From positions 2,108,001 to 2,172,000 of the forward strand of contig NW_027478171.1 in the NCBI RefSeq assembly GCF_051020975.1: a stretch of 64,000 nt of DNA, given 5' to 3'. Of the stretch, positions 9,422 to 20,690 are shown one piece after another; positions within the stretch are counted from its first letter, which is position 1, and every line of letters begins with the position of its first letter. The notes beneath the pieces are model-generated. The model was given only the letters and a program-made list of their open reading frames with translations. It ran no database searches and was not told where the DNA came from. The DNA comes from Osmia lignaria lignaria. Lineage: Eukaryota; Arthropoda; Insecta; Hymenoptera; Megachilidae. The position numbers and the translations under genes are program-made.

Positions 9422-11997
9422 GTGCAGATTTATCTCAAGGGAAGGGGCCTGACGGACATATTTCGAGATATTTCTTCTTCTTGTTGTTCTTCTTCTGCAC
9501 AGCTAACCTGGAAGTGGCATTTCCAGCTCGCAATAGTGCAGAGTTATCCCGAAGAAAGGGGCCACGGTGTTTCTGTATCTCTATTATGTTGGTGCGGCTT
9601 CGGAACTTTTAAATATCTCGATATATCTCGAAAACTACGCTTCTGATCAAAAAATATCATAGAACATAAATTGTAGGAAACATAATTCTCTACAAAAAAG
9701 GTCTCTCACCATTTTGCCAGAGCTCGCTTCGTTTCTGAGATATTTGCAGATTTATCTCAAGGGAAGGGTCCTGACGGACATATTTCGGGATATTTCTTCT
9801 TCTTGTTGTTCTTCTTCTGCACAGCTAAACTGGAAGTGGCATTTCTAGCTCGCAATAGTGCAGAGTTATCTCAAAGAAAGGGGCCACTGTGTTTCTGTAT
9901 CTCTATTATGTTGGTGCGGCTTCGGAACTTTTAAATATCTTGATATATCTCGAGAACTACGCATCTGATCAAAAAATATCATAGAACATAAAAAGTGGGA
10001 AACTTAATTCTCTACAAAAAAGGTCTCTTAACATTTTGCCATAGCTCGCTTCGTTTCCGAGATATTTGCAGATTTATCTCAAGGGAAGGGGCCTGACGGA
10101 CATATTTCGAGATATTTCTCCTTCTTGTTGTTCTTCTTCTGCACAGCTAAGCTGGAAGTGGCATTTGCAGCTCGCAATAGTGCAGAGTTATCTCAAAGAA
10201 AGGGGCCACGGTGTTTCTGTATCTCTATTATGTTGGTGCGGCTTCGGAGCTTTTAAATATCTCGATATATCTCGAAAACTACGCTTCTGATCAAAAAATA
10301 TCATAGAACATAAAAAGTGGGAAACTTAATTCTCTACAAAAAAGGTCTCTTAACATTTTGCCATAGCTCGCTTCGTGTCCGAGATATTTGCAGATTTATC
10401 TCAAGGGAAGGGGCCTGACGGACATATTTCGAGATATTTCTTCTTCTTGTTGTTCTTCTTCTGCACAGCTAAACTGGAAGTGGCATTTCCAGCTCGCAAT
10501 AGTGCAGAGTTATCTGAAAGAAAGGGGCCACGGTGTTTCTGTATCTCTATTATGTTGGTGCGGCTTCGGAACTTTTAAATATCTTGATATATCTCGAGAA
10601 CTACGCATCTGATCAAAAAATATCATAGAACATAAATTGTAGGAAACATAATTCTCTACAAAAAAGGTCTCTTAACATTTTGCCATAGCTCGCTTCGTTT
10701 CCGAGATATATGCAGATTTATCTCAAGGGAAGGGGCCTGACGGACATATTTCGAGATATTTCTTCTTCTTGTTGTTCTTCTTCTGCACAGCTAAACTGGA
10801 AGTGGCATTTCCAGCTCGCAATAGTGCAGAGTTATCTGAAAGAAAGGGGCCACGGTGTTTCTGTATCTCTATTATGTTGGTGCGGCTTCGGAACTTTTAA
10901 ATATCTTGATATATCTCGAGAACTACGCATCTGATCAAATAATATCATAGAACATAAATTGTAGGAAACATAATTCTCTACAAAAAAGGTCTCTTAACAT
11001 TTTGCCATAGCTCACTTCGTTTCCGAGATATATGCAGATTTATCTCAAGGGAAGGGGCCTGACGGACATATTTCGAGAGATTTCTTCTTCTTGTTGTTCT
11101 TCTTCTGCACAGCTAAGCTGGAAGTGGCATTTGCAGCTAGCAATAGTGCAGAGTTATCTCAAAGAAAGGGGCCACGGTGTTTCTGTATCTCTATTATGTT
11201 GGTGCGGCTTCGGAAATTTTAAATATCCCGATATATCTAGAAAACTACGCTTCTGATCAAAAAATATCATAGAACATAAATTGTAGGAAACATAATTCTC
11301 TACAAAAAAGGTCTCTTATCGTTTTGCCATAGCTCGCTTCGTTTCCGAGATATTTGCAGATTTATCTCAAGGGAAGGGTCCTAACGGACATATTTCGAGA
11401 TATTTCTTCTTCTTGTTGTTCTTCTTCTGCACAGCTAACCTGGAAGTGGCATTTCCAGCTCGCAATAGTGCAGAGTTATCCCGAAGAAAGGGGCCACGGT
11501 GTTTCTGTATCTCTATTATGTTGGTGCGGCTTCGGAACTTTTAAATATCTCGATATATCTCGAAAACTACGCTTCTGATCAAAAAATATCATAGAACATA
11601 AATTGTAGGAAACATAATTCTCTACAAAAAAGGTCTCTCACCATTTTGCCAGAGCTCGCTTCGTTTCTGAGATATTTGCAGATTTATCTCAAGGGAAGGG
11701 TCCTGACGGACATATTTCGGGATATTTCTTCTTCTTGTTGTTCTTCTTCTGCACAGCTAAACTGGAAGTGGCATTTCTAGCTCGCAATAGTGCAGAGTTA
11801 TCTCAAAGAAAGGGGCCACGGTGTTTCTGTATCTCTATTATGTTGGTGCGGCTTCGGAACTTTTAAATATCTTGATATATCTCGAGAACTACGCATCTGA
11901 TCAAATAATATCATAGAACATAAATTGTAGGAAACATAATTCTCTACAAAAAAGGTCTCTTAACATTTTGCCATAGCTCGCTTCGTTTCCGAGATAT
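9422..11997 (+). repeat. Eight monomers with a six-monomer (1,932-bp) internal period
   Basis: The pair 9422/9744 recurs as 11354/11676. The first of each pair has CTAACCTGG and TTATCCCGAAG. The second has CTCACCATTTTGCCAGAGC, TCGGGATATT and TTCTAGCTCGC, which puts a TAG in the recurrent frame. Between the pairs lie 10066 (TTTCTCCTTC), 10388, 10710 and 11032 (GAGAGATTT, AGCTAGCAAT, TATCCCGATA). The monomer at 11676 looks hybrid: TTCTAGCTC on the left, as in 37427, but CCACGGTG and CAAATAAT on the right, as in 38071. Confidence 0.85.
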
Positions 11998-13929
11998 ATG
12001 CAGATTTATCTCAAGGGAAGGGGCCTGACGGACATATTTCGAGATATTTCTTCTTCTTGTTGTTCTTCTTCTGCACAGCTAAGCTGGAAGTGGCATTCGC
12101 AGCTCGCAGTAGTGCAGAGTTATCTCAAAGAAAGGGGCCACAGTGTTTCTGTATCTCTTTTATGTTGGTGCGGCTTCGGAACTTTTAAATATCTTGATAT
12201 ATCTCGAGAACTACGCATCTGATCAAAAAATATCATAGAACATAAAAAGTGGGAAACTTAATTCTCTACAAAAAAGGTCTCTTAACATTTTGCCATAGCT
12301 CGCTTCGTTTCCGAGATATTTGCAGATTTATCTCAAGGGAAGGGGACTGACGGACATATTTCGAGATATTTCTTCTTCTTGTTGTTCTTCTTCTGCACAG
12401 CTAAGCTGGAAGTGGCGTTTGCAGCTCGCAGTGGTGCAGAGTTATCTCAAGGAAAGGGGCCACAGTGTTTCTGTATCTCTATTATGTTGGTGCGGCTTCG
12501 GAACTTTTAAATATCTGGATATATCTCGAGAACTACGCATCTGATCAAAAAATATCATAGAACATAAAAAGTAGGAAACTTAATTCTCTACAAAAAAGGT
12601 CTCTTAACACTTTGCCATAGCTCGCTTCGTTTCCGAGATATTTGCAGATTTATCTCAAGGGAAGGGGACTGACGGACATATTTCGAGATATTTCTTCTTC
12701 TTGTTGTTCTTCTTCTGCACAGCTATGCTGGAAGTGGCATTTGCAGCTCGCAATAGTGCAGAGTTATCTCAAAGAAAGGGGCCACGGTGTTTCTGTATCT
12801 CTATTATGTTGGTGCGGCGTCGGAACTTTTAAATATCTTGATAATTCTCGAGAACTACGCATCTGATCAAAAAATATCATACAACATAAAAAGTAGCAAA
12901 CTTAATTCTCCACAAAAAAGGTCTCTTAACATTTTGCCATAGCTCGCTTCGTTTCCGAGATATTTGCAGATTTATCTCAAGGGAAGGGGCCTGACGGACA
13001 TGTTTCGAGATATTTCTTCTTCTTGTTGTTCTTCTTCTGCACAGCTAAACTAGAAGTGGAATTTCCAGCTCGCAGTAGTGCAGTGTTATCACAAAGAAAG
13101 GCTCCACGGTGTTTCTGTATCTCTATTATTTTGGTGCGGCTTCGGAACTTTTAAATATCTTGATATATCTCGAGAACTACGCATCTGATCAAAAAATATT
13201 ATAGAACATAAAAAGTGGGAAACTTAATTTTCTACAAAAAAGGTCTCTCAACATTTTGCCATAGCTCGCTTCGTTTCCGAGATATTTGCAGATTTATCTC
13301 AAGGGAAGGGGACTGACGGACATATTTCGAGATATTTCTTCTTCTTGTTGTTCTTCTTCTGCACAGCTAAGCTGGAAGTGGCATTCGCAGCTCGCAGTAG
13401 TGCAGAGTTATCTCAAAGAAAGGGGCCACAGTGTTTCTGTATCTCTTTTATGTTGGTGCGGCTTCGGAACTTTTAAATATCTTGATATATCTCGAGAACT
13501 ACGCATCTGATCAAAAAATATCATAGAACATAAAAAGTGGGAAACTTAATTCTCTACAAAAAAGGTCTCTTAACATTTTGCCATAGCTCGCTTCGTTTCC
13601 GAGATATTTGCAGATATATCTCAAGGGAAGGGGACTGACGGACATATTTCGAGATATTTCTTCTTCTTGTTGTTCTTCTTCTGCACAGCTAAGCTGGAAG
13701 TGGCGTTTGCAGCTCGCAGTGGTGCAGAGTTATCTCAAGGAAAGGGGCCACGGTGTTTCTGTATCTCTATTATGTTGGTGCGGCTTCGGAACTTTTAAAT
13801 ATCTCGATATATCTTGAAAACTACCCTTCTGATCAAAAAATATCATAGAACATAAAAAGTAGGAAACTTAATTCTCTATAAAAAAGGTCTCTTAACACTT
13901 TGCCATAGCTCGCTTCGTTTCCGAGATAT
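11998..13929 (+). repeat. Six monomers with a four-monomer (1,288-bp) duplication
   Basis: The monomers at 11998 and 12320 recur as 13286 and 13608. The first pair shares GGCATTCGCAGC, GCAGTAGTGC, CCACAGTG and CTCTTTTATG. The second pair shares GGCGTTTGCAGC, GCAGTGGTGC and CAAGGAAAGG. Between them are 12642 (CAGCTATGCTGG, GGCGTCGG, TTGATAATTC) and 12964 (ACATGTTTCG, AAACTAGAAG, AAGGCTCCACGG, ATTATTTTGG), which breaks the recurrent frame with TAG. Confidence 0.88.
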
Positions 13930-16900
13930 TTGCAGATTTATCTCAGGGGAAGGGGCCTGACGGACATATTTCGAGATATTTCTTCTTCTTGTTGTTCTTC
14001 TTCTGCACAGCGAAGCTGGAAGTGGCATTTGCAGCTCGCAATAGTGCAGAGTTATCTCAAAGAAAGGGGCCACGGTGTTTCTGTATCTCTATTATGTTGG
14101 TGCGGCTTCGGAACTTTTAAATATCTTGATATATCTCGAGAACTACGCATCTGATCAAAAAATATCATAGAACATAAATAGTAGGAAACTTAATTCTCTA
14201 CAAAAAAGGTCTCTCAACATTTTGCCATAGCTCGCTTCGTTTCCGAGATATTTGCAGATTTATCTCAAGGGAAGGGGCCTGACGGACATATTTCGAGATA
14301 TTTCTTCTTCTTGTTGTTCTTCTTCTGCACAGCTAAGCTGGAAGTGGCATTTGCAGCTCGCAATAGTGCAGAGTTATCGCAAAGAAAGGGGCCACGGTGT
14401 TTCTGTATCTCTATTATGTTGGTGCGGCTTCGGAACTTTTAAATATCTTGATATATCTCGAGAACTACGCATCTGATCAAACAATATCATAGAACATAAA
14501 AAGTAGGAAACTTAATTCTCTACAAAAAAGGTCTCTTAACACTTTGCCATAGCTCGCTTCGTTTCCGAGATATTTGCAGATTTATCTCAAGGGAAGGGGA
14601 CTGACGGACATATTTCGAGATATTTCTTCTTCTTGTTGTTCTTCTTCTGCACAGCTAAGCTGGAAGTGGCATTCGCAGCTCGCAGTAGTGCAGAGTTATC
14701 TCAAAGAAAGGGGCCACAGTGTTTCTGTATCTCTATTATGTTGGTGCGGCTTCGGAACTTTTAAATATCTTGATATATCTCGAGAACTACGCATCTGATC
14801 AAAAAATATCATAGAACATAAAAAGTGGGGAACTTAATTCTCTACAAAAAAGGTCTCTTAACATTTTGCCATAGCTCGCTTGGTTTCCGAGATATTTGCA
14901 GATTTATCTCAAGGGAAGGGGCCTGACGGACATATTTCGAGATATTTCTTCTACTTGTTGTTCTTCTTCTGCACAGCTAAGCTGGAAGTGGCATTTGCAG
15001 CTCGCAATAGTGCAGAGTTACCTCAAAGAAAGGGGCCACGGTGTTTCTGTATCTCTATTATGTTGGTGCCGCTTCGGAACTTTTAAATATCTTGATATAT
15101 CTCGAAAACTACGGTTCTGATCAAAAAATATCATAGAACATAAATTGTAGGAAACATAATTCTCTACAAAAAAGGTCTGTTAACATTTTGCCATAGCTCT
15201 CTTCGTTTCCGAGATATTTGCAGATTTATCTCAAGGGAAGGGGCCTGACGGACATATTTCGAGATATTTCTTCTTCTTGTTGTTCTTCTTCTGCACAGCT
15301 ATGCTGGAAGTGGCATTTGCAGCTCGCAATAGTGCAGAGTTATCTCAAAGAAAGGGGCCACGGTGTTTCTGTATCTCCATTATGTTGGTGCGGCTTCGGA
15401 ACTTTTAAATATCTCGATATATCTCGAAAACTACGCTTCTGATCAAAAAATATCATAGAACATAAAAAGTAGGAAACTTAATTCTCTATAAAAAAGGTCT
15501 CTTAACACTTTGCCATAGCTCGCTTCGTTTCCGAGATATTTGCAGATTTATCTCAGGGGAAGGGGCCTGACGGACATATTTCGAGATATTTCTTCTTCTT
15601 GTTGTTCTTCTTCTGCACAGCGAAGCTGGAAGTGGCATTTGCAGCTCGCAATAGTGCAGAGTTATCTCAAAGAAAGGGGCCACGGTGTTTCTGTATCTCT
15701 ATTATGTTGGTGCGGCTTCGGAACTTTTAAATATCTTGATATATCTCGAGAACTACGCATCTGATCAAAAAATATCATAGAACATAAATAGTAGGAAACT
15801 TAATTCTCTACAAAAAAGGTCTCTCAACATTTTGCCATGGCTCGCTTCGTTTCCGAGATATTTGCAGATTTATCTCAAGGGAAGGGGCCTGACGGACATA
15901 TTTCGAGATATTTCTTCTTCTTGTTGTTCTTCTTCTGCACAGCTAAGCTGGAAGTGGCATTTGCAGCTCGCAATAGTGCAGAGTTATCGCAAAGAAAGGG
16001 GCCACGGTGTTTCTGTATCTCTATTATGTTGGTGCGGCTTCGGAACTTTTAAATATCTTGATATATCTCGAGAACTACGCATCTGATCAAAAAATATCAT
16101 AGAACATAAAAAGTAGGAAACCTAATTCTCTACAAAAAAGGTCTCTTAACACTTTGCCATAGCTCGCTTCGTTTCCGAGATATTTGCAGATTTATCTCAA
16201 GGGAAGGGGACTGACGGACATATTTCGAGATATTTCTTCTTCTTGTTGTTCTTCTTCTGCACAGCTAAGCTGGAAGTGGCATTCGCAGCTCGCAGTAGTG
16301 CAGAGTTATCTCAAAGAAAGGGGCCACAGTGTTTCTGTATCTCTATTATGTTGGTGCGGCTTCGGAACTTTTAAATATCTTGATATATCTCGAGAACTAC
16401 GCATCTGATCAAAAAATATCATAGAACATAAAAAGTGGGGAACTTAATTCTCTACAAAAAAGGTCTCTTAACATTTTGCCATATCTCGCTTGGTTTCCGA
16501 GATATTTGCAGATTTATCTCAAGGGAAGGGGCCTGACGGACATATTTCGAGATATTTCTTCTTCTTGTTGTTCTTCTTCTGCACAGCTAAGCTGGAAGTG
16601 GCATTTGCAGCTCGCAATAGTGCAGAGTTACCTCAAAGAAAGGGGCCACGGTGTTTCTGTATCTCTATTATGTTGGTGCCGCTTCGGAACTTTTAAATAT
16701 CTTGATATATCTCGAAAACTACGGTTCTGATCAAAAAATATCATAGAACATAAATTGTAGGAAACATAATTCTCTACAAAAAAGGTCTCTTAACACTTTG
16801 CCATAGCTCGCTTCGTTTCCGAGATATTTGCAGATTCAGCTCAAAGGAACGGGCCTGACGGACATATTTCGAAATATTTCTTCTTCTTGTTGTTCTTCTT

Positions 16901-17149
16901 CTGCACAGCTAAGCTGGAAGTGGCATTTACAGCTCGCGATAGTGCAGAGTTATCTCAAAGAAAGGGGCCACGGTGTTTCTGTATCTCTATGATGTTGGTG
17001 CGGCTTCGGAACTTTTAAATATCTCGATATATCTCGAAAACTACGGTTCTGATCAAAAAATATCATAGAACATAAATTGTAGGAAACATAATTCTCTACA
17101 AAAAACGTCTCTTAACATTTTGCCATAGCTCGCTTCGTTTCCGAGATAT
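13930..17149 (+). repeat. Pentameric higher-order repeat, two copies of about 1,610 bp
   Basis: The monomers 13930, 14252, 14574, 14896 and 15218 are followed by 15540, 15862, 16184 and 16506. The fifth type reappears at 17150 after an extra monomer at 16828. Types in order are: CTCAGGGGAAG with CAGCGAAGC; TTATCGCAAAG; CATTCGCAGC with CCACAGTG; CGCTTGGTTTCC with GGTGCCGC; and CAGCTATGC with ATCTCCATT. The extra 16828 has GATTCAGCTCAAAGGAACG, CGAAATATT and CTATGATG. The spacing of matching members is 1,610 bp. The monomer at 15218 has a 5' end like 41613 (GGTCTGTTAAC, GCTCTCTTCG) and a 3' part like 42257. Confidence 0.88.
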
Positions 17150-18436
17150 TTGCAGATTTATCTCAAGGGAAGGGGCCTGACGGACATATTTCGAGATATT
17201 TCTTCTTCTTGTTGTTCTTCTTCTGCACAGCTATGCTGGAAGTGGCATTTGCAGCTCGCAATAGTGCAGAGTTATCTCAAAGAAAGGGGCCACGGTGTTT
17301 CTGTATCTCCATTATGTTGGTGCGGCTTCGGAACTTTTAAATATCTCGATATATCTCGAAAACTACGCTTCTGATCAAAAAATATCATAGAACATAAAAA
17401 GTAGGAAACTTAATTCTCTATAAAAAAGGTCTCTTAACACTTTGCCATAGCTCGCTTCGTTTCCGAGATATTTGCAGATTTATCTCAGGGGAAGGGGCCT
17501 GACGGACATATTTCGAGATATTTCTTCTTCTTGTTGTTCTTCTTCTGCACAGCTAAGCTGGAAGTGGCATTCGCAGCTCGCAGTAGTGCAGAGTTATCTC
17601 AAAGAAAGGGGCCACAGTGTTTCTGTATCTCTATTATGTTGGTGCGGCTTCGGAACTTTTAAATATCTTGATATATCTCGAGAACTACGCATCTGATCAA
17701 AAAATATCATAGAACATAAAAAGTGGGGAACTTAATTCTCTACAAAAAAGGTCTCTTAACATTTTGCCATAGCTCGCTTGGTTTCCGAGATATTTGCAGA
17801 TTTATCTCAAGGGAAGGGGCCTGACGGACATATTTCGAGATATTTCTTCTTCTTGTTGTTCTTCTTCTGCACAGCTAAGCTGGAAGTGGCATTTGCAGCT
17901 CGCAATAGTGCAGAGTTACCTCAAAGAAAGGGGCCACGGTGTTTCTGTATCTCTATTATGTTGGTGCCGCTTCGGAACTTTTAAATATCTTGATATATCT
18001 CGAAAACTACGGTTCTGATGAAAAATATCATAGAACATAAATTGTAGGAAACATAATTCTCTACAAAAAAGGTCTGTTAACATTTTGCCATAGCTCTCTT
18101 CGTTTCCGAGATATTTGCAGATTTATCTCAAGGGAAGGGGCCTGACGGACATATTTCGAGATATTTCTTCTTCTTGTTGTTCTTCTTCTGCACAGCTAAG
18201 CTGGAAGTAGCATTTGCGGCTCGCACTAGTGCAGAGTTATCTCAAAGAAAGGGGCCACGGTGTTTCTGAGTCTCTATTATGTTGGTGCGGCTTCGGAACT
18301 TTTAAATATCTCGATATATCTCGAAAACTACGCTTCTGATCAAAAAATATCATACAACATAAATTGTAGGAAACATAATTCTCTACAAAAAACGTCTCTT
18401 AACATTTTGCCATAGCTCGCTTCGTTTCCGAGATAT
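17150..18436 (+). repeat. Four monomers including a hybrid (17472) and a 321-bp unit (17794)
   Basis: The monomer at 17150 is the ATCTCCATT type. The one at 17472 has the CTCAGGGGAAG of type 15540 on its left and the CATTCGCAGC/CCACAGTG of type 16184 on its right, so it is a fusion that deleted two monomers. The monomer at 17794 is 321 bp because its end reads CTGATGAAAAATATC (C to G and one A lost). The one at 18115 has GGTCTGTTAAC, GGAAGTAGC (TAG in frame), GCACTAGTG and TTCTGAGTC. Confidence 0.87.
17794..18114 (+). repeat. 321-bp monomer (CTGATGAAAAATATC type)
   Basis: One A is lost and C is changed to G just before the linker. Orthologous copies are 44833-45153 and 60286-60606, confirming the three-copy alignment. 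Confidence 0.92.
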
Positions 18437-20690
18437 TTGCAGATTTATCTCAAGGGAAGGGGCCTGACGGACATATTTCGAGATATTTCTTCTTCTTGTT
18501 GTTCTTCTTCTGCACAGCTATGCTGGAAGTGGCATTTGCAGCTCGCAATAGTGCAGAGTTATCTCAAAAAAAGGGGCCACGGTGTTTCTGTATCTCTATT
18601 ATGTTGGTACGGCTTCGGAACTTTTAAATATCTTGATATATCTTGAGAACTACGCATCTGATTAAAAAATATCATAGAACATAAATAGTAGGAAACTTAA
18701 TTCTCTACAAAAAAGGTCTCTCAACATTTTGCCATAGCTCGCTTCGTTTCCGAGATATTTGCACATTTATCTCAAGGGAAGGGGCCTGACGGACATATTT
18801 CGAGATATTTCTTCTTCTTGTTGTTCTTCTTCTGCACAGCTAAGCTGGAAGTGGCATTTGCAGCTCGCAATAGTGCAGAGTTATCGCAAAGAAAGGGGCC
18901 ACGGTGTTTCTGTATCTCTATTATGTTGGTGCGGCTTCGGAACTTTTAAATATCTTGATATATCTCGAGAACTACGCATCTGATCAAAAAATATCATAGA
19001 ACATAAAAAGTAGGAAACCTAATTCTCTACAAAAAAGGTCTCTTAACACTTTGCCATAGCTCGCTTCGTTTCCGAGATATTTGCAGATTTATCTCAAGGA
19101 AAGGGGACTGACGGACATATTTCGAGATATTTCTTCTTCTTGTTGTTCTTCTTCTGCACAGCTAAGCTGGAAGTGGCATTCGCAGCTCGCAGTAGTGCAG
19201 AGTTATCTCAAAGAAAGGGGCCACAGTGTTTCTGTATCTCTATTATGTTGGTGCGGCTTCGGAACTTTTAAATATCTTGATATATCTCGAGAACTACGCA
19301 TCTGATCAAAAAATATCATAGAACATAAAAAGTGGGGAACTTAATTCTCTACAAAAAAGGTCTCTTAACATTTTGCCATAGCTCGCTTGGTTTCCGAGAT
19401 ATTTGCAGATTTATCTCAAGGGAAGGGGCCTGACGGACATATTTCGAGATATTTCTTCTTCTTGTTGTTCTTCTTCTGCACAGCTAAGCTGGAAGTGGCA
19501 TTTGCAGCTCGCAATAGTGCAGAGTTACCTCAAAGAAAGGGGCCACGGTGTTTCTGTATCTCTATTATGTTGGTGCGGCTTCGGAACTTTTAAATATCTC
19601 GATATATCTCGAAAACTACGCTTCTGATCAAAAAATATCATACAACATAAATTGTAGGAAACATAATTCTCTACAAAAAACGTCTCTTAACATTTTGCCA
19701 TAGCTCGCTTCGTTTCCGAGATATTTGCAGATTTATCTCAAGGGAAGGGGCCTGACGGACATATTTCGAGATATTTCTTCTTCTTGTTGTTCTTCTTCTG
19801 CACAGCTATGCTGGAAGTGGCATTTGCAGCTCGCAATAGTGCAGAGTTATCTCAAAGAAAGGGGCCACGGTGTTTCTGTATCTCTATTATGTTGGTACGG
19901 CTTCGGAACTTTTAAATATCTTGATATATCTTGAGAACTACGCATCTGATTAAAAAATATCATAGAACATAAATAGTAGGAAACTTAATTCTCTACAAAA
20001 AAGGTCTCTCAACATTTTGCCATAGCTCGCTTCGTTTCCGAGATATTTGCACATTTATCTCAAGGGAAGGGGCCTAACGGACATATTTCGAGATATTTCT
20101 TCTTCTTGTTGTTCTTCTTCTGCACAGCTAAGCTGGAAGTGGCATTTGCGGCTCGCACTAGTGCAGAGTTATCTCAAAGAAAGGGGCCACGGTGTTTCTG
20201 TATCTCTATTATGTTGGTGCAGCTTCGGAACTTTTAAATATCTTGATATATCTCGAGAACTACGCATCTGATCAAAAAATATCATGGAACATAAAAAGTA
20301 GCAAACTTAATTCTCCACAAAAAAGGTCTCTTAACATTTTGCCATAGCTCGCTTCGTTTCCGAGATATTTGCAGATTTATCTCAAGGGAAGGGGCCTGAC
20401 GGACATGTTTCGAGATATTTCTTCTTCTTGTTGTTCTTCTTCTGCACAGCTAAACTGGAAGTGGCATTTCCAGCTCGCAATAGTGCAGAGTTATCTCAAA
20501 GAAAGGGGCCACGGTGTTTCTGTATCTCTATTATGTTGGTGCGGCTTCGGAACTTTTAAATATCTCGATATATCTCGAAAACTACGCTTCTGATCAAAAA
20601 ATATCATAGAAGGTAAATTGTAGGAAACATAATTCTCTACAAAAAAGATCTCTCAACATTTTGCCATAGCTCGCTTCGTTTCCGAGATAT
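18437..20690 (+). repeat. Seven monomers with a 1,288-bp tetramer repeat
   Basis: The monomers at 18437 and 18759 recur as 19725 and 20047, a spacing of 1,288 bp. They share AAAAAACGTCTC linkers, GGTACGGC, CTTGAGAAC, CTGATTAAAA and GCACATTTATC. Between them lie 19081 (CAAGGAAAGGGGAC) and 19403 (CGCTTGG with a K-type end). The block ends with 20369 (ACATGTTTCG, AACTGGAAG). In the other two copies 19081 and 19403 are fused into one monomer. Confidence 0.87.

Noticed and set aside
15832..16086. 84- and 71-codon frames starting with ATG created by CCATGGCTCGC
   Set aside because: The ATG arises from one A-to-G change in this monomer type (also 42871, 56392 and 58324). It merely extends the same fortuitous frame.
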